Part shown: one piece after another, positions 63,841-64,000 of the stretch
Numbering within the stretch: position 1 is the stretch's first letter
Layout of the letters: every line of letters begins with the position of its first letter
DNA from: Thermomonas sp. S9
GTDB lineage: Bacteria > Pseudomonadota > Gammaproteobacteria > Xanthomonadales > Xanthomonadaceae
NCBI RefSeq assembly: GCF_024704365.1
Contig: NZ_JAJDFY010000001.1
Coordinates: 658,501 to 722,500 of the forward strand
Length of the DNA stretch: 64,000 nucleotides
Direction of reading: 5' to 3'
The notes under the pieces: model-generated
The model's database searches: none
Seen by the model: the letters and a program-made list of their open reading frames with translations, nothing else
What the model was told of the DNA's origin: nothing
Translations under genes and position numbers: made by a program

Positions 63841-64000
63841 ATGGCCGCTTCCGATTCCGAACGCCCGTACCGCACCTGGATGTGCGTGGTCTGTGGCTAC
63901 ATCTACGACGAAGCCAAGGGCGCGCCGGAGGATGGCCTGGCGCCCGGCACGCGCTGGGAAGACGTGCCGGAGACCTGGACCTGCCCGGATTGCGGCGTCA
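63841..64000 (+). CDS. rubredoxin (3' truncated by window end)
   Basis: 53 codons are visible. [20 protein letters not shown] and TWTCPDCGV give the CxxCG...CPxCG iron-binding sites of a rubredoxin, a small Fe(Cys)4 electron carrier. ATG 63841 fits the family; an in-frame ATG at 63826 is possible. The stop is beyond the window. Divergent from hemL. Confidence 0.92.
   Translation, partial: MAASDSERPYRTWMCVVCGYIYDEAKGAPEDGLAPGTRWEDVPETWTCPDCGV

Overview
High-GC (about 70%) chromosomal segment of a gammaproteobacterium, most likely family Xanthomonadaceae/Lysobacteraceae (Lysobacter, Luteimonas, Thermomonas or Pseudoxanthomonas-like). The grounds are a PPi-dependent phosphofructokinase beside a membrane pyrophosphatase, the Pcm-TolC pair, the fau-ssrS(6S RNA)-zapA-zapB-like order followed by ygfB-pepP, CydP in the cytochrome bd operon, and the general protein flavour. 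The genus is inferred, not proven. No tRNA, rRNA, CRISPR array, prophage or insertion sequence was seen.

Layout. 1-6.9 kb: truncated flavoprotein, a candidate small RNA, glnE, an ELM1-like protein, a RutE-like nitroreductase and a pirin. 6.9-11.8 kb: lipopolysaccharide genes (zinc-finger protein, GT4 glycosyltransferase, O-antigen ligase, LpxL-type acyltransferase, WaaA). 11.9-16.6 kb: tolC, pcm, tetR, rpiA, EVE protein, fau. 16.6-27.1 kb: 6S RNA, division genes zapA/zapB-like, a PAS-GGDEF-EAL protein, ygfB, pepP, pepQ, PilZ, DUF1631, hemW. 27.1-35.3 kb: nucleotide and stringent-response genes (rdgB, rph, yicC, gmk, rpoZ, spoT, ridA, recG). 35.3-48.6 kb: an ArsR/BigR-like sulfide-defence locus, with sulfide:quinone reductase, DUF2892, RND efflux pair, OsmC, PsiE, thioredoxin 2, AhpD-like protein, DUF442 sulfurtransferase-like lipoprotein and a second flavoprotein, facing a cytochrome bd operon (cydP-cydA-cydB-cydX-ybgE). 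48.6-56.6 kb: diguanylate cyclase, H+-pyrophosphatase, YggU, CsgG-like, PPi-PFK, adk, mpl. 56.6-64 kb: DedA-PAP2-LssY protein, SDR, glyoxalase I, argD, a MITE-like palindromic element, metB, hemL and the start of rubredoxin. No gene-free stretch exceeds 300 bases.

The most interesting observation is regulatory. A 24-bp imperfect palindrome sits between the divergent ArsR/BigR-like regulator and the sqr operon, over both promoters. A 17/24 match to it sits over the cyd promoter 13 kb away. This suggests that one persulfide-sensing repressor couples sulfide oxidation, efflux/thiol repair and a sulfide-tolerant quinol oxidase.

Quality warning. About 27 frameshifts or premature stops break 19 otherwise well-conserved genes, several of them core genes (hemW, mpl, tolC, recG). 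They cluster at homopolymers and (GC)n runs. Nine share one lesion, in which an expected TGG reads TGAG, on either strand. I read these mostly as consensus-sequence errors and annotate the genes as single loci with the break positions stated.
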